A stretch of DNA of 64,000 nucleotides from NCBI RefSeq assembly GCF_018446385.1, contig NC_055989.1, positions 133,203,004 to 133,267,003 of the forward strand. The letters are read 5' to 3'. The stretch is from Zingiber officinale. Its lineage: Eukaryota; Streptophyta; Magnoliopsida; Zingiberales; Zingiberaceae. Of the stretch, positions 25,852 through 36,969 are shown one piece after another (within the stretch, counting starts at the first letter, position 1; each line of letters begins with the position of its first letter). The notes below the pieces were generated by a model. The model made no database searches and was not told the DNA's origin. It worked only from the letters and a program-made list of their open reading frames with translations. Both the position numbers and the translations under genes were made by a program.

Positions 25852-28224
25852 ATGGAACCAGGGGACAGTTATCACCACGGTGCTAATCTCCATAACGTAC
25901 TCGACAATAAAGAAAAGATGACGGCTGAAAATCCCTTTTCTAGTGAATTCATCCATGAGGCTGACATGCTCGAAAGGTCTTCTTCACGCCTAGGAAACTC
26001 AAACAGTCTGTTAAGTACTCCTCAACCAAGTTTGGTCTTACCAAACTCCCCGTTTGATTATCAGCATAATTTTAGTAACGATTACGGTGCCTCTTCTTCT
26101 GGTGTTAATCGAAACAGAGATGATTTTGATGAGATTTCTAGGCAGACGCCAAATGGTCTTGATTCTGATGTTGAGTTGTCCAACTGTTTAGCTGGTCAGA
26201 AGGACAAGGTTAGCGTGGATCGAGCCATGTTAGACTTGCCATTGACTCATATTGTTACTTCAGCATTCGAGGCAATGAATCTCGGTGATAGAATTGCTTC
26301 TAATCCTAATTGCAATATTTTCGAACAAGCTTCGTGTAGTCTTGCTTTCTCACCGGATAGAACAAGAGGCAAACAGATTGCAGAAGATGATCAGCAGCAA
26401 ATTGAAGCCAATGGCTTTGCTTTGGAGCCTGTAAATGCTCGAGTTTGTCATCCAATATCACAGCGGCAGTTCTATACGGATGCGGCCTTCCGAGAACCAT
26501 GGCACCAGCAGTGCGAATTTAACCAGCAGTACTATACGGATGAGACTGCTGGCGAAGGTTGGTACCGGCATTGCTCTTTCGAGGATGAGGAGAGGTATAC
26601 AAGTCAGCCTCAGCATCTCTTTACACAACAACTTCAAAACCAAAGTTCAGAGCATGTTCTTGGCAGTCGATCATATTTTCCTACTTCCATTTCTTATGGA
26701 TCAGCACAAGGGAATGCAAATCATTATGATACTGCCAATGTGGTTAACAGAAATTATAATTCTTCAGAGCTCGGAAGATGCCTTTGCGAATACGGTCACC
26801 TATTAAACAGCTCTTTGGTCGCTAGGCAACTTGAGCGTTCACCTGCTTATGACCAATGCCCAAACTTGGTTTTTCCAAGAGGAAATAGATTCACAGGTAA
26901 TTTTGAGGATAAATATATGTATGATTCATTTGACAATAGCTTTAGAGAATTACGTATATCCGAAAACGCTCCAGATGGTTTGGTTTTCCGAGAAGGAAGT
27001 CATGAAGAAGATAATGAGATGTTTGATAATCTGATCGATGATGTTGTTGGGCTAATGACCAATTCCTCGTGGAGTTCTCTCGTCCAAAAGATAGTAAAGA
27101 AATGTAACGAAGAGCAACTAAAACGACTAGTTGAGAGAATTTCAAGGAATGGATTCGAACTCTTAAAACTCTGCTGCAATCATCATGCGTACGTGTGTGT
27201 ATATTTATACATATATATCTTGTAATTAAATATTGATAACCTTTTTGTTCTTCCTTGACAGGACTCGTGTTGTTCAGAAGATTATCGAAAAACTCAGACG
27301 TGCTGGACAATATCGCATGATTGTAGTAGCTCTGAAGCCTCATGTAGTGACATTGATAAAGGATAGCAATGGCAGCCATGTTGCAGAGTGCTGCTTCAAG
27401 TTTCCACCAGAATACAGAGAGGCAAGTGCAGCCTCTAGCTACTTTTAACTTATGATCATATTTGGCATCTCATAGAGATGCATGTTTTGAACACGCACGT
27501 TAGTAGTTATATTGAATTAGATTCACTTTGTTCAGCCACTTTTTGAAGATGCGGTTACTAATTGTGTGGAGCTAGCAAGGGATGGTCAAGGCTGCTGCGT
27601 TCTTCAGAAATACATGGAATTGGTAGAGGGAGATCAGAAATTCCTATTGCTGAGAACGCTCACGTCAAATGCTTTCGACCTTTCGCAAGATCCTTCCGGG
27701 TACATATGCACCTTTACTTGTTTGCCTGTTCTTTGAAATGTATATAGATTATGAATTCTGCTACACTGAGCAGAAACTACGTGGTGCAACATATTATGGA
27801 ACAAGAAATTTCATGGGCAACCAATGCAATCCTCGATCAGCTGGAGGGATGTTACGCACTTTTATCGTTGCAGAAAGTCGCCAGCCATGTGGTGGAGAGA
27901 TGTCTCATAGCTGCAACTGGTGAGAGACTGGACAGCATGATCATGGAGCTGATCAGAGATCCTCGTACTCTTCTTTACATCTCTCAGAATCAGTATGGGA
28001 ATTATGTGATTCAAACAGCTCGAAAGCAATGCACGGTTGGTCCCTGCCATTTTTTCCCTTGTCTTAAACCTTAATCTGAAGATTTTCTGATAATTTAATT
28101 AATTTTTCGTACTGAACAGGGTGCACTACTAGCTGCTTTTCGTGAGGCCATCAGACTCCTTGCTCCAGCACTTGGTTCCAATCCTTATGGAAGGAAAGTT
28201 CTTGCGAGCATAAACCGCAAATAG
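25852..28224 (+). CDS. Pumilio/PUF-domain RNA-binding protein
   Basis: Exons 25852-27188, 27262-27421, 27536-27699, 27774-28035 and 28120-28224 join to 2028 nt (675 residues). The first about 385 residues are low-complexity and Asn/Ser/Gln-rich with no known domain. PUF repeats occupy about 390-675. Recognisable recognition helices include CNHHATRVVQK, DSNGSHVAEC, DGQGCCVLQK, DPSGNYVVQH, QKVASHVVER and NQYGNYVIQT. In PUF code terms, NY..Q fits U and SH..E fits G. The first canonical repeat is missing or degenerate. PUF proteins bind mRNA 3' UTRs and lower translation or stability. The second intron uses a GC donor: GAG is followed by gcaagt and the acceptor is ttcag. The product is probably cytoplasmic. 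It resembles plant Pumilio 8/12-type homologs; I cannot name the exact one. Confidence 0.9.
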
Positions 28225-28789
28225 CAGTTGATTTGTGCATCAATTTTCATTGATACACTTCTTTTTTTATCTTCCCCTAGAGTGCAAAGAGTCCGGTAGG
28301 TATGTTTCTGATTTTGTATCAAGTGATGAGTGTTGTTTGTAGAAACAAATAGTTCTTGTTGTTTTCTGGCAAATAATTTTGTTTTTAAATTTCCACTTGT
28401 CTGTAGGTATATGGTTGCAATTTAATTATAATGAATATGTTGTAATAACTCCTCTACGATGAACCAGTTATAGTCGGTCCCAAGTCTAGATAAAAAAGAA
28501 GGATTGTATTAGTTGTCAGTCAACATTAAACTATAGTAAATGTTCAATAAATGAATCCATTAAATTATTATGCTAATGCTAAATTGTTCCCGGGAAGGAA
28601 TATGTTACAAGTTCTGACTATAATGTCTCGACAATGACCACTACATCTTTAGAACTCAGGTGTAATGTTAAATATGTAAGAGTTAGCACTGTAGTGTTCG
28701 ACTATAACGTATTGACAAAAATCGCTATATCTTACTTGGGTATAGTCTTAAATAAGTAAGAGTTATCAAATCATAGGTTTGATAAGAAC
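28225..28789. other. 3' UTR and spacer
   Basis: The Pumilio 3' UTR runs into a segment with two imperfect direct repeats of about 80 bp (28615-28700 and 28701-28775, each with gactata-gt-t-gacaa and ...aagtaagagtta). These may be the start of the LINE that follows. No other feature is seen. Confidence 0.45.
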
Positions 28790-30886
28790 AAATATTATAG
28801 GAAAATTAATAGTCTAAGATTTGGAATATATAACATAGAAACTCTCACTGGTAAATCAATGGATGTAGTAGATGTGATGATTAGAAGAATAATTAGTATT
28901 TTGTGTGTACAGGAGACAAACTGGATAGGCGGGAAGACAAAGATGATAAAGAACTCTGATTTTAAGTTATGGTACACGAGAAATTGTAAAACAAGAAATA
29001 GAGTAGATATTGTTGTAGATAGTTTGTTAAAAGATGAAGTTGTACGAGTAGCTAGAAAAGGAGATAGAATTATAGCCCTTAAAATAATAGTGACGAAAGA
29101 AACTATGAATGTAATTAATATATATGCCCGCAAGTAGGATTAGATGATGCTACTAAATCAAGATTTTGGGACGACTTAGATGAAGTATTATAAAATATTC
29201 TACCAAATGAAATGATTTTAATAGAAGGTGATCTAAATGAGTATGTCTGAGTAAAAAATGAGGAATATGATAAGGTACATGGGGGTTATGAGTTTGGAGC
29301 AAGAAATGAAAATGAGAAAACTATATTGGATTTTACAATAACATATGACCTTATATTAGCTATACGTTTTTTAAGAAAATAGAAGAACACATGATCACAT
29401 TTAAAAGTGAGAATAATAAATCGAAAATTTACTTTCTTATGATTAGGAAGAGGGATAGCAAGATTTGTAAAGATTACAAGGTCATCTCGAGAAAGCTTAA
29501 CTACCCAATATAGGTTAGTAGTGTTGAATATACACCTCAAGTATAGTATCAATAGAAAGAAAATATATATAACTCCTAGAATTAAGTGGTCAAAGTTAAT
29601 GATGGAAAGTAAAATATATTTAAGGAGAATGTAGGTATACAAGCATTAGGTGAAATATACGGTGACTCTAATACGATATGAGATAAGACGATATTAAAGT
29701 TGAAAATAGTATTAAGAATGTACTTAGTAAGTCAAAGGGGCATGCACCACTAAGTAAGAAATCTTAATAATAGAATGAGAAAGTACAAAAGAAAGTAAAG
29801 GAAAAACGAACAGTTTATAGGGAATTATATATAAGATTGAGAACAACTTTAAAAAATATATACAATAACTAAGAAAGAGGCTAAAAAAGTAGTAAATAAA
29901 GCAAAGAATGAAACTTTTGAACAATTATTTCAATTGAATACAAAAGAAGTAGAAAAAGACATTTATAGAATAACTAAAGTAAGAGAAAGAAAGATAAAAG
30001 ACCTTATCCAAATAAAATATATTAAAGATGAATGTAATAAGGTACAAGCAAATAAATAAAAAAATAAAAGAGCAGTGGAAATGTATTTTTATTAACTTTT
30101 TAATGAAGGTTTACATGACCAATTTAACTTAGGTAATTTAAATATGTCAAATGAGTATAGAAATTTAAATTTTTATCGTAGAATTTAAATTTCAAAAGTA
30201 GAATAAGTTTTAAATGGCATGCACAGTTAAAAAGTCGTTAGACTAAATGATATTTCGATAGAGGTATGGAAATGCACAGAGAAATATGGTATTAATGATT
30301 TATAAAATTATTTAACATGATATTGAAAGTGAAAAAAATGGCTGATCAATAGAGGATAAATACTCTAGTTCCCTTATATAAGAATAAAGGAAGATGTACA
30401 AAATTGTGTAAATTATAGGGGTCTTAAAATAATTAGTCATATCATGAAACTTTGAAAAAGAATAATAGAAAAAAGATTAAGGAAGGAGACCACAGTGATC
30501 GCAAATAAATTTGGGTTCATGCTTTAAAGGTCAACAATAGAAATTATACATCTTCTTAGACAACTAATTAAAAATCAATATCTACATGTGGTATTCATTG
30601 ACTTAGAAAAAGTTTATGATAGAGTCCCAAGAGAAATTATATAGAGAATTCTAGAGAAGAGATGTGTTAACATAACATATATTGAACTAATTAAGGATAT
30701 GTATGAGGATATAATGACTAGAGTAAAAAAAATTTAGGAGGAGTAACTGAAGTATTTCCAATAAAGATAGGGTTGCAATAAGGATAAGCTTTAAATATCT
30801 ATTTTTTTTAAACTAATTATGGACGAACTCACTTTATGCATTTAAATTACAATACTGTGGTGCATGTTGTTTAAAGATAATGATCC
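28790..30886 (+). pseudogene. Decayed RTE-like LINE: endonuclease and partial reverse transcriptase
   Basis: An endonuclease/exonuclease/phosphatase block at about 28810-29140 shows ISILCVQETNW, then VINIYA, with EGDLNEY near 29226-29245. A reverse transcriptase block at about 30240-30880 includes VPLYKNKG, FIDLEKVYDRVPREI and YIELIKDMYEDI. Many stops and frameshifts break it. The catalytic FADD segment is degraded to ttt-aaa-gat-aat at about 30870-30880, and the element stops there because a gypsy LTR begins at about 30881-30887. No 3' end or A-tail remains. The RTE-type assignment rests on these motifs. Confidence 0.8.
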
Positions 30887-32170
30887 TGTCCGAGTGCTGA
30901 GTCAATGGTTGCTGGGGACGTGGCGCTCTCGCTGACTCCGTGTAGCCCTCTGAGTGACGTAGATCTCTGGCGAGAACCTGCAAGCATAAAACCGAGTCGG
31001 GAAGCGGATCCCGACGGCGACCCTCCGACGCTCAAGTCAGCTCCCAGCGGCAAGAACTCGAAAGAAAGTGACAAGAACTGTAGCTACAGTGGTGAATCGC
31101 GCTTACCTCCGTTGGAGTCTGGGGGTCCTTATATAGGTCTCCCTGAATGCGCGTGCACGCTCACCGAGACGTGCACACTTCTCAAAGCATACCTGTAATG
31201 AGTGTGTCAGAAAAGCGTATTTAACGCCATACCTCAATAGCGTGAGCATATCCCTGACATGATAGTGGAAACTTTCGTCGTACGATTCTCTATCTGATCT
31301 GGCTGCCTACCATGCTGTCTGTTGGCGACACTTGTCTCGAGGAAGATAGAGTTACCTGCCCCTTTTGTCTCATACCAAGCTGAACGGAAGAACCACTTGG
31401 CTAACGTCGCGGTTGGCCGAGCGGGACATCTGCTCGACCAATCATACGATGACCCTGGCGCTGCTCATACGAACGGGAGAACCTCAATGGCCATGGTTCC
31501 CGTTCGGTCGAGATGAAAACCACTCAGCCTTCGTCCCGTGCTGTTAAGTCGTGCTAGTCACTCGCCTGGCGTCAGGAGCTCGGACCCGACTCGAGCCGAG
31601 CTGTCAAGATGCCGGGTCGGCTTTCCGCCGATCGGGGAGGTGATTCACCCAGTTGGGCGCCTACAGGGTGTTGACCACCTTGACCTCCTGCCGGACGGGC
31701 CCCCTTTTACCACTGGATCACATGTCTTCCCTTCAAGTCTAGTCGAAGGAGGCTGAAAGTCCGACTGACTAGACAAGTAGCCTGGTGAGAAACTGGCTGG
31801 TCGGCCAGTAGATGAGCTGGATCCCGCCGATTCCTGTAGGATCAGCCTTTTTCTCCCGGTCAGTGCTTCGTGCCTTTGTACTTGGTCATTTTTGGATACT
31901 TTTCCTCACCGCTGTCGAGGGGGCGCGGGTTGGTCGGCTACTGCTGACTTCGTCCAAATCTCCTTGTGATACGTGCAGATCGCTTCCATTAAGGCCGAGC
32001 ACGCGCCCATTAAATGCTGACCCGTGGGGGGATGCCACGTGTCGCTGGTGCAGTCGCCGCACGTCCGAGGTGATAGCTGTTGATGCGACGTTTGGCGGTT
32101 TGAATTCAATTGTCAGAAGCGCACTTCGATCCCTGTGCCCTAGATCGGATGACTCAGCTCAGTCGTGCCC
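30887..32170 (-). repeat. Gypsy LTR (3' LTR of the minus-strand element), inner edge uncertain
   Basis: Starts TGTCCGAGTGCTGAG directly after the LINE. A TATA box facing the minus strand (CCTATATAAGG, 31127-31137) lies about 240 bp from this end, so the outer part would be R-U5. No second LTR survives for alignment, so the inner boundary is a guess; it must lie before the extra gene. Confidence 0.5.
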
Positions 32171-32173
32171 ATC

Positions 32174-32182
32174 TTTATAAAG
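32174..32182 (+). promoter_or_regulatory. TATA box of the antisense extra gene
   Basis: tttataaag on the plus strand, about 275 bp before the extra gene's ATG at 32450. A plausible leader intron donor (CCT|GTAAGC) lies at 32304. This is what a self-contained plant gene would show. Confidence 0.45.
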
Positions 32183-32449
32183 CTTTGGTGTCGTTGCTTC
32201 CTCGGCGCTTTGTTTCCGCTTCTCCCCCGTTTGCTCCGGCGACTTTGCTTGCTTCTAGTGCTCCAACGACTCCCAGCTTTCTCCTCCGGCACTTCATTTT
32301 CCTGTAAGCTCTAACTTCCGTTTCTTTTATTTTTGGCCTTCATCGTCCTTCAACGTTCCTTTATTCTGTTTAGTGAACCTCTTGTCGATCCTGCCTTATT
32401 CTTCTGTCAACTTTCTTAGCAAATTCTTCTGCCTCTTTGTTTTCCGACT

Positions 32450-34672
32450 ATGGCCAGTTCCTCCCAGTCGGTCGAAGTGATCCTTGGTCCTTGGTACACC
32501 ACCATGGAGACTAGGTTTGATGCCGGCGACGCGGCATATCTCATAAATGCATTTGACCTCCTGTCCGACCACGAGCTTGTTCTGGCCAGACCGACCGATC
32601 GACCACACAACCCGTCGACCGACACTATTTGTTTCTTTCGAGACCCGTTCGTGGCCGGTCTTCGGTTCCCTATCCATCTATTTATAACTAAAGTTTGTAA
32701 TTTTTTCCGAATCCCGCTCGCCCAGTTCATCCCTAATTCTTTCCACCTGCTGTGCGGCGTGGTGGTGTTATTCCGAGTGCACAACATCTCGCTGACCCCT
32801 CGGGTCTTCCACTACTTTTACTATCCCAAACAATCTGAGCTAAGCACGTATCTCTTCTAATCCCGGATCGGCTTAGTGTTTTTCGATAGGATGCCTTCCT
32901 CCAACAGGCACTGGAAGGAGTATTTCTTCTACATCAGACTCCCCGAGCGGCTACACTTCCGCACTCGATGGCAGACCGCTCTGCCACCTCCGCCCGAACT
33001 GAAGAGGTACAAGACCCAGCCAGATTATCTCCACGCCGCTAATATGTTGGCCGGTTTGAAGTTCAATATTCACAAATTGCTTCCAGAGGGAGTAATTACA
33101 TCTTCGGTTTAAGTCCGAGTCGAGTGAAGCTTCTAAGCAGCCTAGGTAAAAAATTTCTTAAATCTTCTTCCTTTGAGTCTAACTGATTCTGTTTTTCTTT
33201 TGCGGCTGACATTATGATGCGAGCCCGAGCTGCCGGTATAATGAAGGCCAAGCAGGCCGAGATCAAGGTAGCTGCAGCCAAGGAGTTGGAACGGCTTGGC
33301 TTGACCCCTGTCGGCTTGTAGGAGGGCACAGCTGGAGATACTGCAACTGCGGGCGAGGGGACCGCCGGACAGACGCCAAGCGTGGGGAGGGACTGCTACC
33401 CAGGAGTGGCCCCAGAGGTGCCTCCCGTCCTTCCCGCCGAGGGATCAGGATCCTTGGGCGATGAAGTTCTGCTCTCCCGCAAGAGGCGCCGAGCCGACGT
33501 GCCCTCCCTGTCCGCCATGCCCGTTGTGCAAACTTCTGCGGGAGGTGTCCCATCTACAGCCCCCATAACAGCGGAGGCTACCTGCTCTGATCGGACCCCC
33601 ATCTATGGCCGAGCTGCAGGAGCCACTTCCCGTGCAGCCACTTACCTCCCTTCCTCCGTCTGGGAGGAGGATAACTCGCTCAGCCATTCATCCTGTTCGT
33701 CCCGCCCAGTCCTCCGGTCCGTCTGCCTCTGCCCAATCAACGTCGGGCGGGAGACGATTCGTCACCGCCACCCTTCGTCTGCCGACCGAGGATCTTTGCT
33801 CGATAGGCGATCAGGCCGAATCTCCCCAACATCAAGTCTACATCCGGGGTCGGCTTGGCCGCATATGGGAGGAGGCGAGGGCTCGAGCGGCCATGAAACC
33901 CCCGGGTGTGCTGGCCGATAGCCACCTGGAGATGTCCACCGGGGTTAGTACTTTTGGTTATAACTTACCTCCGATTGGCGCTAATATTCGTTTTACAGTA
34001 CTGGGTGGAAAGCATCGTCATGTGCCAGCGACTGACACAGGTGGAGGATGAGCTGAAGAAGCTCAAACTTTCGGGAGAAGCCTCTTCCTCCCGGGGGCCG
34101 TCACCCGCTCGGCTGCAGAGCTGAAGAAGGACCATCAACTTCCGACGGAGGAGCAGCAGAAGTCACCCGAACAGGCCAGTAGGCTGAGTTAGATCGAGGC
34201 TCAATTGAAGACCTACGATAGGAAGCTGGAGTTGGCCTCCACGAGGAAGCAGCGGGCCATCACCGACTTAGAAGAAAAGAACAAGGAAGCCAGGTGGCTG
34301 GTCGAGAAGCTGAAGGCAGCGGAGAACTCCCTGGTTGCTGAGCGGGAGAGCAGCTCGGCCAAGGAGACTGAACTATAAGACCACGTGATGCGCCTTGAAG
34401 ATGAGATGTTGGTGTCGCGTGCTGCTTTGAAGACCTACCAAGAGGCTGAGCCGGTTCGCTTTGCCGCCATGAAACATCAATACCTCCGCTCAGAGCCCTT
34501 TCTGGAGAAGGCAATAGATCGTATCGTCCATTCGTTCGAGCTGGCCATTACCGCCACGCTCACCCAACTGAAGACGAATGACCACCTCCCTAAGGGTTTT
34601 TCCGACCGGGATGTCAACCGAGTCCAGCTCCTGGAGGGTATCCCTAACGAGGCCTTTCAATATATCGAGTGA
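32450..34672 (+). pseudogene. Transposase_28-type ('putative gypsy type transposon') extra gene, decayed
   Basis: The first block (32450-32860) starts MASSSQSVEVILGPWY and has the pattern FPIHLFITKVCNFFRIPLAQ of the family called putative gypsy type transposon (Pfam Transposase_28). A stop interrupts it near 32858, but the sequence goes on (HWKEYFFYIRLPER). An intron starting CTAG|gtaaaaa near 33147 has a spoiled acceptor (gcgg near 33202-33205 where gcag is expected). A second intron, CGGG|gttagtac to ttttacag at about 33942-34000, has intact borders. A low-complexity Pro/Ser region is followed by a long coiled coil (QRLTQVEDELKKLK to KNKEARWLVEKLKAAE) with two further stops. Function in the element is unknown. 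Confidence 0.75.
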
Positions 34673-34922
34673 GAAAGGAGCCGCTATTTTGTAAAAGCCT
34701 TGTTTTTTGCAAGCCTTAATAGCTTTCCTGCCGTTCGGCAATACCTATGAATGAAATCTTGTCTCTTTCGTATGCTGTCGGTTTGCTATGTATGTGGTCG
34801 CGTAGTCCCGATCGGCAATGACACCTAGGATATTACTGAAAGATTTTCTTAGGATTATACCTCTGGGGTTTAGAATCGTTGCTTGACTTCAGCTTTAGTG
34901 TCTGTGTTAGGCGAATTTTCAA

Positions 34923-35290
34923 GGTCGGGGTTTAACGTCGCCGCTCGACGGTCTTCAAAGCGGAGTATTTATGGTGTCTGCTCCGACCCTGGGGTTTATA
35001 GTCGCCGCTCAACTCTTGGGTTTAACGTCGCCGCTCGACGATCTTCCGAGTAGGGTTTTTATAGTCATCGCGTCGACTCTGGAGTTTAATGTCGCCACTC
35101 GACGATCTTTAAGGCGGAGTATTTATGGTCGCCGCTCCGACCCTGGGGTTTATAGTCGTCGCTCGACTCTTGGGTTTAAGGTTGTCGCTCGACGGTCTTC
35201 AAGGCGGAGTATTTATGGTCGCCGCTCCGATCCTGAGGTTTATAGTCGCCGCTCGACTCTTGGGTTTAACGTCGCCGCTCGACGGTTTGG
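34923..35290. repeat. GC-rich tandem repeat between the convergent genes of the gypsy element
   Basis: About ten degenerate copies of a roughly 30-bp motif around gggtttaacgtcgccgctcg, with alternating versions (ggagtatttatggtcgccgc, ggggtttatagtcgccgct) that build a higher-order unit of about 95-110 bp. It sits between the end of pol (minus) and the end of the extra gene (plus). Confidence 0.8.
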
Positions 35291-35467
35291 TGAGGTCTTG
35301 AGGACTAGCCGTTCGGTGATAAATTCAGCGAACATTGCGCTTTTGGTTTTAAGCCTGTAAAGAAAAGGCGAAGGGGAATGCAAAGGTACAGGATATTAGT
35401 TACATTATGTCACTTTTCATCCAGCTCGGTATGACTGCAGGTGTTTGGCGCTCCACGGGCGCTCCAA

Positions 35468-36390
35468 TCACCGCCCGTTCTCGTCTTCCAGATAATATGC
35501 CCCCGAGCGGAGCTTTTCCACAACCTTGAATGACCCAGCCCATGGGGCCTCCATCTTGGTGACGTCACCGACCGGCTTGACTTTCTTCCAAACGAAGTCG
35601 CCGACCTGAAATGATATGGGTACCACTCGCTTGTTGTAGTTCTGTTTCATTATTTGTCGATACGCCATTAGTCGGACAGCTGCCTTGGCTCGCGTCTCGT
35701 CCACCAGGTCTAGCTCCAATTGCCTCCGTTCGGCGTTGTCCTCGCTGTAGCGTTGGATCCGGTCAGACTCTGTTCCGACTTTGACCGGAACGACGACTTC
35801 TCCTCCGTATACCAAGTGGAACGGGGTGACCCCCGTCCCTTCCTTAGGCGTTGTGTGGATCGCCCACAATACACCCGATAGTTCGTCCACCCAGCTTCCC
35901 CCTTCATGATCGAGCCGAGCTCGAAGGATCCGTAAGATTTCCCGATTCGCTACCTCGGCTTGCCCGTTACTCTGCGGGTATGCCACAAAGGTGAAGGCTT
36001 GTTGGATGTCATACCCCTCACACCATTCCTTCAGTTGCTGACCTAAGAACTACCTCCCGTTGTTCGAAATGAGCCGACGGGGAATGCCGAATCGACAGAT
36101 GATATGCTGCCAGATGAACTTCATGACCATCTGCTCTGTTATCTTCGCTAACGGCTCAACCTTGACCCACTTAGAGAAATAGTCAACCGCCACCAGTAAG
36201 AATTTTCGCTGCCCGGGTGTCATAGGAAACGACCCTACAATGTCTATACCCCATTGATCGAACTGACAGGACACGGTGGAGGACTTCATCTCTTTCGTCG
36301 GGCGATGCGAGAAGCTATGGTATTTTTGGCAGGACAGACACATGCTGACTATCCGAGCGGCGTCTTCCTGGAGTGTCGGCCAAAAATATC
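35468..36390 (-). pseudogene. Ty3/gypsy integrase remnant (C-terminal part of pol)
   Basis: Minus-strand frames read the zinc-binding end (GYFWPTLQEDAARIVSMC with CLSCQKYHSFSHRP), then the core (FDQWGIDIVGSFPMTPGQRK, VAVDYFSKWVKVEPL). A second frame carries SNGQAEVANREILRILRARL and the C-terminal GDFVWKKVKPVGD/WAGSFKVVEKL module. A stop and frame change separate the two parts at about 36000-36050. The rest of pol is missing beyond about 36405. Confidence 0.85.
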
Positions 36391-36405
36391 CGGCTAAAAT
36401 GACCT

Positions 36406-36969
36406 TTCTTGTTTCAACAGTGCAGTAACCTTTGCATCGAGAACAAAACTATCATTACTCTTCAGAATCTACTACTCTTGAATTTCATCTTCCAAAGAAA
36501 AAGAAATAAAATTGTTTAACTTTTATATTTTACAGGTCTGAATGTATACACTGCTAAAACCACAAGCACCCCAACAAAAGCCCAACATCACTAAGACAAG
36601 CACAGACATGAAATCTTTACGTGCATGTTTAATAAATTGTTCATCAGAAGGGTTAGTTTCTTACCATCCTTCCCGATTATTTATTTAAAAATAACTAATA
36701 TCAGAGTAAACTTGAGACAGTTGTGTTGACAAAAGTGGTGGAAATTAGGTTTTAGTCATACTCAAACCTTCAATATAGCTATGATTTGTAGGCTAAAATA
36801 ATAAAATATAGTTTTAGATAGTGATAACATAATTATTTTAGTTTAACATACTAAAATAGTACTTAACCTGATTGATCATCCGTTGACATTCTACACTGGG
36901 CATGCTGAATATACTTTCATAATGCTTTTCTATACCTGTTATACAAAAAAATAGAATGATTTAATTCTA
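36406..36969. other. AT-rich spacer next to the gypsy break
   Basis: No coding frame is supported. It may hold the eroded 3' UTR of the FAR1-like pseudogene on the minus strand. Confidence 0.4.

Larger units (their letters stand above)
30887..36405 (-). mobile_element. 5'-truncated Ty3/gypsy (Tat-like) element with an antisense extra gene
   Basis: A GC-rich block unlike its AT-rich surroundings. Read on the minus strand it has the integrase end of pol (36390-35468), a tandem-repeat spacer (34923-35290), an extra gene encoded on the opposite strand (32450-34672) and an LTR ending at 30887. Everything upstream of integrase, including the 5' LTR, gag and reverse transcriptase, is missing. Extra open reading frames between pol and the 3' LTR, in either orientation, are known in the Tat lineage of plant gypsy elements. 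The lineage call is inference from this layout. Confidence 0.75.

Noticed and set aside
33263-33921. Several overlapping open frames on both strands in the GC-rich gypsy block
   Set aside because: GC-rich DNA has few stops by chance. Only the plus-strand frames that continue the extra gene have family resemblance.
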